From NCBI GenBank assembly GCA_013397435.1, contig VZRG01001050.1, positions 76,072 to 140,071 on the forward strand: 64,000 nucleotides of DNA. The letters are read 5' to 3'. Source of the DNA: Erythrocercus mccallii. Lineage: Eukaryota; Chordata; Aves; Passeriformes; Dicruridae. Numbering within the stretch: the first letter of the stretch is position 1; every line of letters starts with the position of its first letter. Below the pieces are notes generated by a model. It had not been told where the DNA came from and ran no database searches. It saw only the letters and a list, made by a program, of their open reading frames with translations. Made by a program: the position numbers and the translations under genes. Positions 33,301-45,500 of this stretch are shown in pieces.

Positions 33301-36300
33301 CCTTAAAGATTTCCAATGAATGTTCTTGTAATATTTTCTTGTGCCAAAACTTTTCCTAGGAGTTTTTCAATTGGTAAGTCACTCTGGAGCCATAGACTCC
33401 AGTATGGGATGCAGAGGCCCATGCAGAAGAGGGGGAATTATGGATGGCAAGACACTGATCACATGGAATGACATACTTGTACTGACTGCAGAAGCCTAAA
33501 GCTGTGTGCAGTTGCCATGTACTGACTAAAATGAAGCTATCCTAGAGACAGAAAGTGAACCTGTCGTCTGCATTACTCCAAATTAGTTAACACTTGCACT
33601 CTCTTGACTAGAAATTTGGTGAAACCATATGCTTTGTCAGAACCACTAGCAATGAGTCCTAGGGAACAGAAGGAATTTTCTAGCCCATGACTTTAGAGCT
33701 TTGTCTGTTAAAGTAATAAACAAGAAGACAAAGTTCTGTGCCCACATATGGATGGACTGGAGAGTAATCCACATGCCTTCTCTGGGGGTTTTGCAAGTGT
33801 TAGCCTGAGGTTCTAGTTTTTTCTGTTGTTTTCCAATTATGTACTGAGTGAATCCATAGATTTCACTTAACTCTTCCATATTACAATTTTTCTTATTTTA
33901 GAATGGAAGACAATTCTGATTTCCTTTAGGCCATGATGCCACATGAACTGTTTGCAAACTGTCCTGTGTGGGCATAAGAGTTTTGGAGAATTGGGAGGGA
34001 GAAAGAATGAAGAGCTCAAGGTAGTTATCCCTTCCAGTTCAGCTTAGGGTTTCTCTGAATTCTGCTTGGTGTTCTCTGCCTCTCCCTTGTTCATTCAATG
34101 TGTGAATTTTCATTTTCCCTCAAAGGTCTCCCCTGCGGCTGCTGCAGCCTAAGACAGTTCCAAAGAGATTGGGAGCGTCCCAGAGGAAACCACGTGAGCC
34201 TCAAGTACCAAGGAGTTTGATAAAGGAGATCTTCAGACATTTTGTTAAAATGCCAGTGACCAGAGATGCATTCAAAATTGTTGAAAAATGGTACGTAGCA
34301 ACAAACCTCTCTTTCCATTATTTTTAGTGTTGAGGTTTTTTTCTTTCTTTTCTCTCCTGGAGTAATAAACCTGTTGGGAGTGCTGCAGACAAGCTGACAG
34401 CCCTCTCTCTTCAGCTGGAAAGAGTCTTGAGAGGCCTGATAAAAATGGGCAGAAATGTGCAAGGTGCTTTGGGTTGCCATATGGGTATCTGATCAGTGCA
34501 GTCTCGCAGGAGTATCTGGGTTTTGTCCCAGCAAATTGTAGCAGAGTCTTGTCATTATTAATTTCCATGGGCTGGATGGCTCTGGACAATGGTCATCATG
34601 CTGGGCACAGTGAGGATGTGCAGTGTTCGGTTAGAATTCAGGTTTCTCAGCTTTTTGAATCCTTAGACCTTGTTACCTTCATCAGTAAAATCAGTGTATT
34701 GTTTGAACAGTGTCACTGCAGCAGCCAGTATCTGACCCTCAGTGCTGATTTCTCTGTCACTGGTGTCACCTGCTGTTCCTGCATGTGTGGGAAGTTTGGG
34801 AAAGGTTCTGGTTGTCAGATGTGCAGCTCTTTCAGAGCAGTCTTGGCAGTGAAGTTCCTGGGAGCCTGGGCTGAGAAGCCAAGCTTTGTTCGTGGGCTGG
34901 AGAGTGTCTTCTCCCCCAGCTTTCCCTGGCAGGCTGTGACCTGCACAACGAGCAGCTCCAGTGCAGCTTGCCCTGCAGAAGTGGGTGTGTAGCTGGTGTT
35001 CACACACTCCACAGTCTGACTTGATTTCCCCCTCAGTTCTGAGAGATACTTCAAGCAGCTGAGCGATGATCTGGAAGCTTACACCCACCATGCAGGGAGG
35101 AAGACCGTGGAGGCGGCTGACTTGGAAATCCTCATGAGAAGGTAATGGAAGAGTTGTTTAATCTGCTGTAGTGTTTGGTGGTGCTTTGATAGCCCAGTAA
35201 CACCTGGTTGTTGCCAGAATGTGCACCAGCAGTGTTTGCATACTAAGTGTAGGATCTGGGATTTACTCTGTGTGAGGCCACTTCTGTCCCATGAGGCATG
35301 CCAGGACTTGGGTTGCATCACTCGGTGATGGTGATGGTGGAGGGGCAGTAGGACGTAGTGAGGGGTTGTGAGTGCAAGGAGTCATCTGAGGATTCAAGAA
35401 GAGAGGGATTTGTGAAGGGTGAAGCAGTAATATCTGGGAAATGTGTAGAAAAAGTAGAGAAATGCTAAGAGAGAGGCTGGGCTGCACTGTTTGCATCCTG
35501 ATCTCTTTGCTACAATCATCTGCAACTGACACTTGTGAGCATTTTCACATCCTGCTGTCTGTTTTGGTGCCTTGCTTTTCCAAACACAATACACCTCTTC
35601 CTGCTGCTGCACAAGCTGATAGTTGGGATCCAAACTGACAGTTCCTCTCCCGAGCAGGAGAAACAGCCCTCAGCCTGGGTGGGCAGGGCTGGCCTCTCCT
35701 AACAACGACATTCCTGGACAGCAGCCTGGAAGAGCTGTTCTCAGAGCTGCCCCACTGATGTTCTCTGGACACTCACAGCTGCCCCATCTCCTGCCTGAAT
35801 TTACTTTGTTCTGTGACCAAAACACAAGGGATTTATTCTTGGCTTGGAAGCCCTCTATAAAACTCTGTGGGGCCTCTAAAATCCACCACTTTTCATTTAA
35901 AGTCATTACTCTGGGTCATTGGTCTTAATCCCCACTGGAAGAGTTTCAAATGTGATGCTAAAGTCACCTGGGGGATAGTACAGGGCACAGCTGATGACAC
36001 TGGCTTTGCATGGGTTTCTGTAGGTGAGCTGGTGCTGCTGCTTAAAAAGAATAATCTGTTGCTGTCCTGATCCAGAGATTTCATTTTCCCTCCTGACAGG
36101 TGTGTGCTGAGGTTGGTATGAACAGGCCAGGAGGCACGATGGGTTAGTTGTCCTGGTTTGAGAATTCCATGTACTTGTTGTTCCACCTTGTTCTAGATGT
36201 CTTTATGCCTTTTTACTGCCTCACGATCAGGAATTGCTGCTGGCTCATGCATAAGAACAGCATTTCTGTTTCTTCCACACGGAAAGTGTGAATAAATGTT

Positions 36301-36970
36301 GCACTTTCTTCCTTTCTACAAAACTGGGAGATGTGATTTTTTTCAGGCCAGTCAGCTAAATGGTGTACTGGAAAACTCCATGGCCTACACAGTTGGCAAA
36401 TGCCAACCACCTTTGAGTTGTGACTGTAAAAAACTCTGGGTACTGAGCTATTTCCTTCTGTCATATCATTCTGTGCACGTCGTCAAAGGGTAGAAATTAT
36501 TCCATGGTAGGTGGATTGTGTATTTAAAAAGCAGTGAGTCTCTACTTTGGTCCTGATCAATATAGATAAATATCCCCATGGTAAACAGTGGGAAGCTCTG
36601 TGGGAAGCTGCTCTGCAGGAACCCTCTGATTCTACTCTGCTGTGTGGGCAATCCTGGCAATGCACCATGCACAGGAGCTGAGAAGCTGCCTGCAAACCGA
36701 GTCTGGAGCTGTTTGTCACAAGCAGCCAGAGCATTTCAGCTCTTAAATGCAAAAACATCAGTGCAAGAAAACTTTACTCTGATACCGAATGGAAACACAT
36801 TTCACTAACAACTCTGGTTTCTTCTCTGCTCTCTTTTTGGACAAAGGCAAGGGCTGGTGACAGACAAGATGCCGCTGAACGTGCTGATAGAGCGTTATCT
36901 GCCTCTGGAGTACCGCAGGCTCCTGATTCCAATTGCAGTGAGTGGAAATAAAGTGTTCCCCTGCAAGTGA
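24333..36970 (+). CDS. CENPT: CENPT, centromere protein T (CCAN histone-fold kinetochore protein)
   Basis: Fourteen coding exons were read: 24333-24407, 24940-25066, 25606-25699, 25872-26005, 26811-26844, 27956-28098, 28577-29011, 30307-30441, 31643-31819, 32150-32353, 33014-33104, 34126-34290, 35037-35141 and 36847-36970 (TGA). Phases are continuous, giving about 680 residues. The last three exons encode a histone fold (about 581-665), with KIVEKCSERYFKQLSDDLEA, HHAGRKTVEAADLEILMRRQ and the ending LPLEYRRLLIP to VFPCK, matching the recalled CENP-T. Exon 2 has GTPRLMLKRVM (T56-P57), like the CDK-phosphorylated NDC80-binding motif TPRTLLK. Exons 7-11 are acidic, low in conservation and probably disordered. 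CENP-T forms CENP-T-W-S-X on centromeric DNA and recruits NDC80 (established). Weak points: exon 1 donor GTGCTC, exon 6 donor GTTTCT, and the exon 8 start, chosen as the only phase-compatible AG. Confidence 0.94.
29055..29500 (-). mobile_element. CR1 LINE fragment, about 445 bp
   Basis: GGTAGAAAGGGACCTCAAGG, CAGGTTGCCCAGGACCCTGT, CTTCCCTAGGCTGAAGAGTC and GCCTTTGCTGGACTCTCCAC appear in the order of a reverse-complemented avian CR1 3' region. It is the longest CR1 piece in the window and lies in CENPT intron 7. Confidence 0.9.
29530..29600 (-). mobile_element. Possible second CR1 fragment
   Basis: CAGACTTGGAAGGAATCTCT followed by AGTCCAGACC resembles the reverse-complemented CR1 3' motif, adjacent to the larger fragment. 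It is diverged and short. Confidence 0.5.
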
Positions 36971-37218
36971 TGGCCTCTGTGGGTGGGAAGGTGGCCTTCT
37001 CCCAGGGGCTGGCTGTGGGTGGTTCCATGTCATTGCTCCAGGTGATGCTTTTCCACATGTAACCAGTCAGGCAAGGACTGCTGCATGTTCTCCTGAGTGG
37101 AGGCAGGTTGTATTGTGGCCACCACACCACTCTGCTGGGTCTCACCAGCCTTTGTTACAAGTAATTTGACTGTCCATATTTTTATATGTTACCTTTGAAT
37201 ACTTGTACAGCTCTGATA

Positions 37219-37224
37219 AATAAA
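37219..37224 (+). terminator. Poly(A) signal AATAAA, probably CENPT
   Basis: A canonical signal about 250 bp after the CENPT stop, in GATAAATAAAATG, followed by T/GT-rich sequence. A short 3'UTR is implied. Confidence 0.75.
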
Positions 37225-38793
37225 ATGTTGTATGTATTTTGTGTGATGCCCATGCTGCTTATGCCAGTGAGCTGAGAGGCTCCTGCATTGTGGTGTTCAA
37301 AATGTTCCTAGCAGGCATTTAGCTGTGTTGGTGCTCTTCATGACAGTGCTCTTCATGACAACCAGATGTCTGTATTTGACACACCTATGTGGTTTCTGTG
37401 GCTCTGCTCCCAGTGGGAGCCAAGGTGCCCCTTTGTTTTCCACTGATGTTCCTGTACAGGCAGTTGCTGCATGGAGGAACTGGTCCCTGCTGTGCTTATC
37501 ACACAGGGAAACAAAGCAAAACTTCTGTGTATGATTTTACCACTTCCAGGGAGCCTAAACCACACTAGGAATGAGATCTGACACACCAAAGGGGGTGCCA
37601 AGGAGTGTGACTTTGGAGAACAGTTCAGAAGCTGGGGAGGAATAATGCCTGTCACATGTATCAGTTTCAGAGGGATGGAGATGGAACTTTCTCTTCAGTG
37701 CACTTCAGGGGAGTCAGTGTGACACAAGTTGTTTTTCCCCATCCTGAGGCTGTCTAAATCCTGCTGCAAGTATGGATCCTCCTCTCTGGGTTATGCTGTG
37801 TGTGCAGTACAGCTTCCTCAAACTACAGCCAAATGGCACAATTTATAGGGACTCCTGGAAATCCAACCCAGCTCTTAACAGCAGGAGCTGGAAGTTAAAC
37901 AGATTTTGCACAACACTAGAGGACATAATGGTCAGTAGAGTTTAAATGTCTTCAGCAGGCACTGCCAATCCAAAGGGCAGGTAGTTTTCAAGGATTTTTT
38001 TTAAACATAATTCCATTAATACAACAACATTTTTTTGCTGATAGAGTGTGACTGAAGTGTTGGAAAGAAAAGGGTCCTTTGGGAAGCTCTGCTGGGAGCA
38101 ATAAGTGTCTGCATGTCCTGCATAGATGGGATTCCCTTCTCCAGTGTGTGTCAGAGTTCATTTTCTTCTTATGAGAAGGTGTAGCTTCCCAAGAGGAGGA
38201 ACGGGAGGGGACAGTGCTTTGCATCTGCTGTCACACCATTGGGCTGACACAGGGTTTGGATGTTCCATAGCAATTCTTCAACTCGCTGGAGCCTTTTCCT
38301 TAGACTTGGGTGTATTCCAAACAGTTGATACCTGTTTGGCAGTCTGGAGTCTCAGAGGTTGTAGCTTTTTGTATCAAACTGGCTTGTATGGATATCTAAA
38401 TATATATATTATAACTATGTATGTAGTCTAAATATAACAAGTCTAAATATATAACTATATAAATATTCTCTCAAGGAAGGGAGGATCATTGTGTCATGAG
38501 AACCTTGTGTCAGACCTGTAACTTCAGTTGCAGAGCAAGAGAATGCAGCTCTTGCCTTCAGTAGGTGTCCAGTTGCTCCAACAATCATGGCTTTGGAATG
38601 ATGACAAGGGCCTGTTTATTGCTATGGAGACATGGCAAAAGAATGGAAACATGGAATTATGTGTGTCATATACAGAAGAATGAACTCATACTATAAGTCT
38701 GCTCAAGGATCTTGTTTTTCTTCCTGCTGGCCGTGGCTTCACAGCAGGAGTTCAGTTTTTGTAGTGTACTCTCAAGGCATAATTGTACTAGTA

Positions 38794-38835
<42 letters not shown>

Positions 38836-38857
38836 CATACAAAGACTGTATAGCCAT
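37225..38857. other. CENPT-RANBP10 intergenic interval (no gene seen)
   Basis: No exon of TSNAXIP1 (the human neighbour between CENPT and RANBP10) or any other gene was recognised on either strand. The sequence is AT-rich, with a TATATA-rich patch near 38399-38463 and a (TG)n(TA)n microsatellite at its right end. Confidence 0.6.
38792..38829. repeat. (TG)n(TA)n microsatellite
   Basis: GTATGTGTGTGTA followed by an unbroken TA dinucleotide run up to 38829. It is next to the RANBP10 CpG island. Confidence 0.9.
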
Positions 38858-39045
38858 ATGGATCCAGCAGCTAACCAGAGGAGCCTTTGTGAGCGGCGGC
38901 GGGTCAGCCGGGGTCGCTCATCCCTGCCGTCGCAGCCCGGAGCCGCCGGTTCTCGCCGTTGCTGGGCTTTGCCGGGGCCGCCGTGGCTGCGCTCGGTTCG
39001 TTCCTCGGCCCCGCTCCCGCCATGGCGCGCGCGCTCCGTTTACCC

Positions 39046-39059
39046 GTCGCCGTGGCAAC
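39046..39059. promoter_or_regulatory. RFX X-box (perfect consensus)
   Basis: GTCGCC-GT-GGCAAC satisfies GTNRCC-N(0-3)-RGYAAC at every position. X-boxes bound by RFX factors mark promoters of ciliary genes (established). It lies 440 bp upstream of the RANBP10 start. Binding itself is inferred. Confidence 0.7.
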
Positions 39060-39208
39060 GGCCACGCCCTCAGGACCCCTCTCGCGCCGCCATAGCTGCC
39101 CACGCAACGCCTGACGCGCGGGCGCCGAGCGGCGGCCGAAACCGGCCCGGGAGCGGAGGCGGCCGGCGGCCGCTTGCAAGCGCTGGGCGGCCCTTGGTCT
39201 CCGCGCTG

Positions 39209-39234
39209 CCGCGGAGCACGCTGGGAATGGGAGT
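39209..39234 (-). promoter_or_regulatory. ZNF143/THAP11-like element, RANBP10 upstream region
   Basis: On the minus strand, ACTCCCATTCCCAGCGTGC and then TCCGCGG match the composite ZNF143/THAP11 consensus ACTACAATTCCCAGMATGC plus its CGCG tail, with four mismatches in 25. Confidence 0.7.
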
Positions 39235-39330
39235 CTCGCACCCTACGGCACTGATGGGAGCATAGCGGAACGGGGACACGGTTTCCAGCGTACAGCGCGC
39301 CGAGGGGGGGACGGGGCTTTGCCTGTTCCG

Positions 39331-39348
39331 CCTCTCGGGAGTTGTAGT
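39331..39348 (-). promoter_or_regulatory. ZNF143/THAP11-like element, ACTACAACTCCC core
   Basis: The minus strand reads ACTACAACTCCCGAGAGG. The 12-base ACTACAAYTCCC core is perfect. It is 154 bp before the RANBP10 ATG. A weaker + strand ACTGCACTTCCC occurs at 39390-39401. Confidence 0.7.
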
Positions 39349-39501
39349 CTCTGCGGGAGTCAGGGGGCGAGTGAGCGGCAGTGACGAGGACTGCACTTCC
39401 CGTCGGGCGGCGCGGCCCCATTGTGGGCACGCTCGCAACCCATTGGCTGCCGGCCGCGGCCGGGCCTCGCTCCCCGCCCGCTGACACAAAGCGGGTCCAA
39501 G

Positions 39502-42500
39502 ATGGCGGAGGCGGGCGCGGGGAGCCCGCACGGCGGGGACGCGGCGCCGCCGGGGCCGCCGGAGGAGCAGGAGCTGAGCCGGCGCCTCCGCCGCCTCTAC
39601 CCCGCCGTCAACCAGGACGAGACGCCGCTGCCGCGCTCCTGGAGCCCCAAGGACAAGTACAACTACATCGGCCTCTCGCAGGGCAACCTGCGCGTCCACT
39701 ACAAAGGTGCCGGGCTGGGGCGGTGGCGCCGGGTTCGGCCTCGGCCCGGAGCGGGACGGCCCCGGCGTGGCCCTCGGCTCGGCCGCTCCGCGGGACCCGC
39801 CGGGCGCGGGCTGAGGCGGCAGCGGTCCGGCGGCCCCGGGGCAGGGGCGCCGTGAGCCGCGCGGGGACGGGCGGCACCGAGCTCCGGTCGCGGGGCATCT
39901 GCTCGGCCCGGGGCCCCGGCTGGGCTGCTGGGGCCGGGCTGCCTGGGCTCGAGAGCGGAGGGGCTGGGGAGCCGGGGGCTCTCCCTGGCACAGTGTGTGG
40001 CCTTATATAACGCTGTGCAGTGTCTCTAGCCCGGGCCGGGTGCAGCCAGACCGGCTGTTTACTCTGGCATCCTGCTTAAAACCCAGCCGAAGGGTCGGAT
40101 GGCCCCGACGCACTGTGTAACTGGGGCTTTGGCTCCTCGGATTTACCCCAGATAGCTGCTCACAGACTTGTAGTGTGATGTTTTCCTTGCTCGCTATTGG
40201 AGCTGTTCTCCCTACCCACCCAGCAGAGAGCTGATTATTTCTTTTCCTGCCTGGCTAGTAAACACTGATGTCATTCCCCTCTTGTGTAATCATTTTTGTC
40301 TTCTGTCTGTGTACATTGGTCTTCAAATTATGTCTTTGGGGAGGGGGAGAGGTGGTACTGAGAGTCTTTCTCAAAAACTCCATCGTGAAAACAAAGGGAG
40401 AACTGAAATGCTTGTGCTGTAGGAGTTGGTTTTGGTGGCAGTGCAGGGTTGTGTATGCTGGTTCTCTGGAAAGTGTGCTTTAAATGGCTGGCTCCGTGCA
40501 GAAACAGATCCCTGCTGGCTTCAGATAGTGAAGTTGTAGATCAGGATGTGTGAGAGGCCAGATCCCCTCAGTACTTACATTTTTGTTCTTTCTTAGGTCA
40601 CGGTAAAAATCACAAAGATGCTGCCTCGGTCAGGGCCACTCACCCCATCCCTGCAGCCTGTGGCATTTATTACTTTGAAGTGAAGATCGTCAGTAAAGGT
40701 AGAGATGGGTAAGTGCCTCATTGCAGCTCAGTGGCTGGGGATGTGTGTCTGGCAGCCCTGCTGGACTCTGGCCTCCTTTCTGGAAGGGTTCGAGGTCCTG
40801 TGGCTGCTGGGTGCAGCAGGCAGGTACAGCCTGGGCAGGTTTTGTCCTCCTGATGAATGGATGTAAATGAGGTGGAATGCCCTGGAAGCAGAGGCACTGG
40901 CACAGCTGTGTCCTGAGCTCTTGGAGATGGGTGTTTCTAAAAGATTCAGTAAGCAGGGAGTATCTGGTGCAATATGAATTAAAATAGGTTTTCTTCTTGC
41001 TGGCAAGGTCTGTTCACTCTGATTTCTGGAGTTATGATGCCTCAGAAATGAAGTGAAGCAGAAGGGAGGGACCTTGAGCTTGATTTGGGACTGCTGCAGT
41101 GATGTTGATGTGGTGAAGAGTACTGGAGCACTGGGGAAGGCAATAAAAGGGCATTTCTAACAAGGTCTGGACTTCTCTTATTAACTTGGATTTAATTTTT
41201 ACTCATTATGAAGGTGTCAGTCTGCTCTGTGTGGATGGCTCTGGCATTGTTCATTGTTAAAGGATGAATATGGCAGGAATATTATCTGGAAGGGAAAGCC
41301 ACCCAGGAGGAGGGGTTGGATGTAATTAATTAATCCAGTCCTTCAAGTGTGACATTTGAACTCTGACTAGTTTAAGGGTTGTGGGGAAGGGCAGATGTTC
41401 CTACTAAAATCCAAATGAAAGTGACAACTTGTTACAGCTGAATTTTTTTGCTGTCATTGTTGAACTGAGAGGTGGCCTACTTGTAAAGGGACTTGTGAAG
41501 GATCTCAGGTTTTGCTGCATTTAGGCCCTTGGAAATTACTAGGTTATCTGCAAAGGTGGATGCTGGGCTGAATTCCTTATAAATGTAGAGAAACGACCAT
41601 CCTTATTCCTTCATTTCACCGACCTGGCTATTAACTGCTTGTCTGTTTTGAAACACTGCCCTTGATTAGTTTATGTAACTGCTAAAACTGAAATAATTTG
41701 CAGTGAGCTTCAAGACAATTTTCCAAAGAAATCACATTATGAAAGGTCACTGAACAGCACTTAACCCTTACTGCAGTCTAGATCAACCTTAAAGGGAGAT
41801 AATGGAATTTTCTGCTTGTCTCGCAAGATCAGAGCTTTCTGTATTAATGATCTGTTGTTTTTATTGTATTCTGTAATTACAGTGACTTTCCAGGAATAAT
41901 TCCAAAAAGACAAAACGATGTGTGTTAACACAAAAACCTGAACAGGAGATGCTGATGGCTCTGATCTGAGGTCAGGGTAGTGGTGAGGCTTTGAGGGCCT
42001 CTCTGATGTCTAAGCCATTCCTGTGCCTTGTTTTTCTTTTGCTGATAGAGACAGATCCAACTTTTATCTTGCAGAGGGTGGTGCTGGGGATTTGTGGTTG
42101 TGAATTTCCACTATAGCTGCTGCCTGGCTGTCACTTGAGAAGGTGCTTTTGTGTATCTCACCTTTAATAGTTTGAATTGTTCCTGCTGGAGGCTCAGTGT
42201 GTTGCACTAGTGAACTGTGGCAGAGATCGCTTCTGAGGAGGCTTCTCGGTGTGTGTTTATTCCATCATGGTGACTTCAGTTTAAAGGATTGAAGGTCCAG
42301 ACATCTAGAGAAGGGATTTGGGGGAATGAAGTTTTCAAGCAGTGTCAGTGGCAAAGCCTGTCCCTAGGAACAACACTTTAGCAAGGGGAGAGGAAGAGCA
42401 ATCCTTCTGAGCTCATTTTCAGAATGAGTATTTCAGCCTCTGCCCTAGAGCTGGTTATTTGACCTCTGTATGAGGTAGTGAGGTAAGAATGTGAAGTTAT

Positions 42501-45500
42501 TCCCTGTGTATCTCCTTCTCGAGTTTATGATGGCATTTCAAATTTAGGTTTAAAATGTGAATGATTTGGTTTCAAAACAAGGCTTACTGAAGAAAGGCTT
42601 TGATGAAGTGAATTTCAGGAAGTGTTGAGGAGCCTGATTTTGCTTAAAGCTGTTATCTTTCTGTGCTCTGCATTGTTAGTTTAGGGCTCTGCACTCTGGT
42701 TAGGTACTGACACTTGCTAATAAAGAACAGAATCTAAGGTTTCAAATAAGAAATGGGATAGAAGCTCCCAGTGTCTCATACTGGAGAAGTAAGAATCCCA
42801 GAGCTCACAGGATGCCTTTTTGCAGTCTGCCAAGGGATTTTGCCTATGTGTGACATGCTCTGATAAGAGGCTTCTTGAATTGGCATCAGGCAGTACATTT
42901 TGGATTGGTGATGTCACTGTGGGAGAGAAACCTGAGCTATGGAGATGACTCCATGACACCTTTTTAACTTCGTCCCTCTTTTTCATTGGACTAAGGCGAT
43001 TTAAAACCACTATGCTCTGGTTCTCTCATGTTTTCTTCCACCACATCATATCTTAGCAGTCAAAGCACACATCCTTGCCTCCCCCTGTTTTCCAGGCTGA
43101 GAACTCTTGGGCTCACCCCAGAGCCAGCACAGGGGAAGAGGGAGGGAGGGACTGCAGCAGCACAGACACAAGTTGGCTTTGCCCTGCCACAGCTGGTAGA
43201 AAAACTTCCTCTTTTGCACTGACTCGTCTCCCCTGTGCCTTAATGCACCTGCCCCAGAAAGGTGCTTTTGTTAAAGAAGCAAACAAAATGATTTATGAAA
43301 ACTCTGCCATCACTGGACTTTTCTACCTCAGCATTGGTGAAAACCATTTACTGGTGGATATTTCAAAGCAAGTACAGCATCCAAAAAGTGCATGTGGTGT
43401 ATGTAAGGAACTTTTAAGATTGATTAGCTTTTCTTAGCTTTGGATCTTCCACTGCTCATGAGGTAAAACCACAGTCCTTTGTGAGGGACAAGCATGATTC
43501 AAACTTACTTTTAGTTGAATGGTGGCTATTTTTTATCCTGGTGGATTTATTCTTAATTGATAAGAGGTTGTGTTTATTTACTGGGTTTGTTTTTTGTGCA
43601 GTTCTGTTTTTTTTCTGGGAGAGGGGAGGCTGCCAGGATACCACTAAAAAATTGCCTTGACAAGGTTTCTAGGTAACATGGAACAAATCAGATCTGCCAG
43701 TCGGTTCATCTGTTGCTACTTCTTGAGGGGGGAGATCATTCTTATCCTCGGAGAGCAGAGGAGAACTCAGTTTGCAGTCCCTAGTCACAGCCCTCTTGTC
43801 ACCTTGTCTGTGCTGAGCACACAGGGAGTGGTTCCACAGCACTTTAGGATGATACATGTCAAGGCTGTGGGATTCTGCCCTTACATTTGCTGTATGTTTC
43901 TACTCTTTCCCACATGCAGGCAGGCTGCTACCCCGTGCTATGGTGAGCTGGTTCAGTGGAAAGCTGGCCAGAAAGTAATGGACGATGATTTCATCTATTG
44001 ACGTCACTGTCAGAAATTGCTCCTTTTTTTTCTCTTTAAATTGAGGAATACTTTTCAGGGTTCCCTTTATTAATTGAAGGCCAGTCAATAAAGGGATGGC
44101 CTGATCTGGGACGCGAAAGGGTAGTATTGCAGCAACCCTCAGTTCCATTCAAAGAGTTGTCGAACAGCTTTGTTTTAAGACTTGCTGGTAGTTAATTCCT
44201 GAGCCATTGTGTGCTTGTCTCCTGAGTATTGTCAAATGTAACAAAAGGACGAGAGGCAATGGGTCACAAGTTGTGGCAAGGGAAATGCCAGCTGGACATA
44301 AGAAAGAATTTTCCTTTGTGAAAATGGTTGTGCACCCAAACAGCATGCCTGGAGAGGCACTGGCATCTCCCTCATCAAATTTGCCTGGGGGTGCCCTCAA
44401 GTCTGCTGACTGATAGACGTTTCAGAGTTACTTATGCTTTGGGCAGAAGGATGAAGGAAGAATGTCCCAAGGTCCCCTCCTGTCCAAACCTCTCCGTGAA
44501 TCTGTGGATGGCTGGCTTCCAGCATTCCTCAGATGAGCAGATTGGCAGAAATGCCTGTGACTCCTCTGTTCCTGAGCTGCCACAAATAACTCAGGCTTTT
44601 ATCCTGGTGCTGTTCGTAACAGTTCAACCCTAGCTGTATTTGAAGCACTGAACTCTTGTTCTCTCTCCCTCCAGTGCATGGTTCTGTTTGGTGGTGATTT
44701 GTCAGCACGTCTCACAGCCTCTGTTTCCCCACTACATGATCTCTGCTTGGTAAACAGGAACAGGGAGAGACTCATCAGGGTAGGGCAGTCAACCCACAAC
44801 TTAGAGGCTGTTGTGACTCAGAAGGACAAGTCATCCTTGTTGTCCTCTTTACGCTGGGGCAGGGTGAGCTGTGTGTAGGTGACAATGCATGTTCCTGACC
44901 ACCAGTTTGGTTTCTTGACTGGTTTTACCTCCCCCAGCCACGTGCTGGGTTGTGATGGAGTGTGACTGAGGAGGACATTCCAGAGGCCAGCCCTGATGAT
45001 GCATGGGTTCTGCACTCTGGCAAAAGTCACCTGTCCTGCTGTGTCCTCTCTATTTCTGAGCTGCTCTTGGAACAGACAGCCCAGCAGCCTGTGGATTGCC
45101 TTTGCTGTCTTTTCTGGAAATGCTTTGGTCTTGGACTGCTGCTTACTCACGGATACTTTGGTGTGCTGGCATCCTGACCTCTCTGGTGGGGACAGCCACT
45201 GCCTGCCCAGAGTGGCTCTGTGCCAGAGGAGGTGCCAGGTGGCCCAGCCCTCTATAGCAGGGCAGCCCAGTTGTTTCCTGAGGAGTTTGAGCCATCCCAG
45301 GAAGCATCTCAGTATGGCTTTTCTTTTGCCATGATGTGTTTTTGTGTGCTAGCACTAGTGACTGTGTTGTGAGCTCAGTTGTGCTCACATTCTTTTTGTT
45401 GGATCAGTACTTGAAACAGTGACTTCTGTGTTAGATGGAGACCCAGAAGGGCAGGAGAGGGAAGCTAGAAAGACATAAGCCACAGGGAATGGTGGTACCC

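Larger units (their letters stand above)
38880..39990 (+). promoter_or_regulatory. RANBP10: CpG-island promoter of RANBP10
   Basis: About 1.1 kb of GC- and CpG-rich sequence surrounds the first coding exon. An inverted CCAAT box (ATTGG at 39442-39446) lies 56 bp before the ATG. It also holds ZNF143/THAP11-like elements and an RFX X-box, listed separately. The width on the left suggests it may once have served a divergent gene. Confidence 0.8.

Noticed and set aside
36140..36200. TTGTCCTGGTTTGAGAATTCC resembling the start of some avian LTRs
   Set aside because: No matching second end, target duplication or internal retroviral sequence could be found nearby.
38858..40010. Several frames of 90-209 codons around the RANBP10 first exon
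   Set aside because: CpG-island shadows. Only the frame from 39502 matches RANBP10 and joins the later exons in phase.
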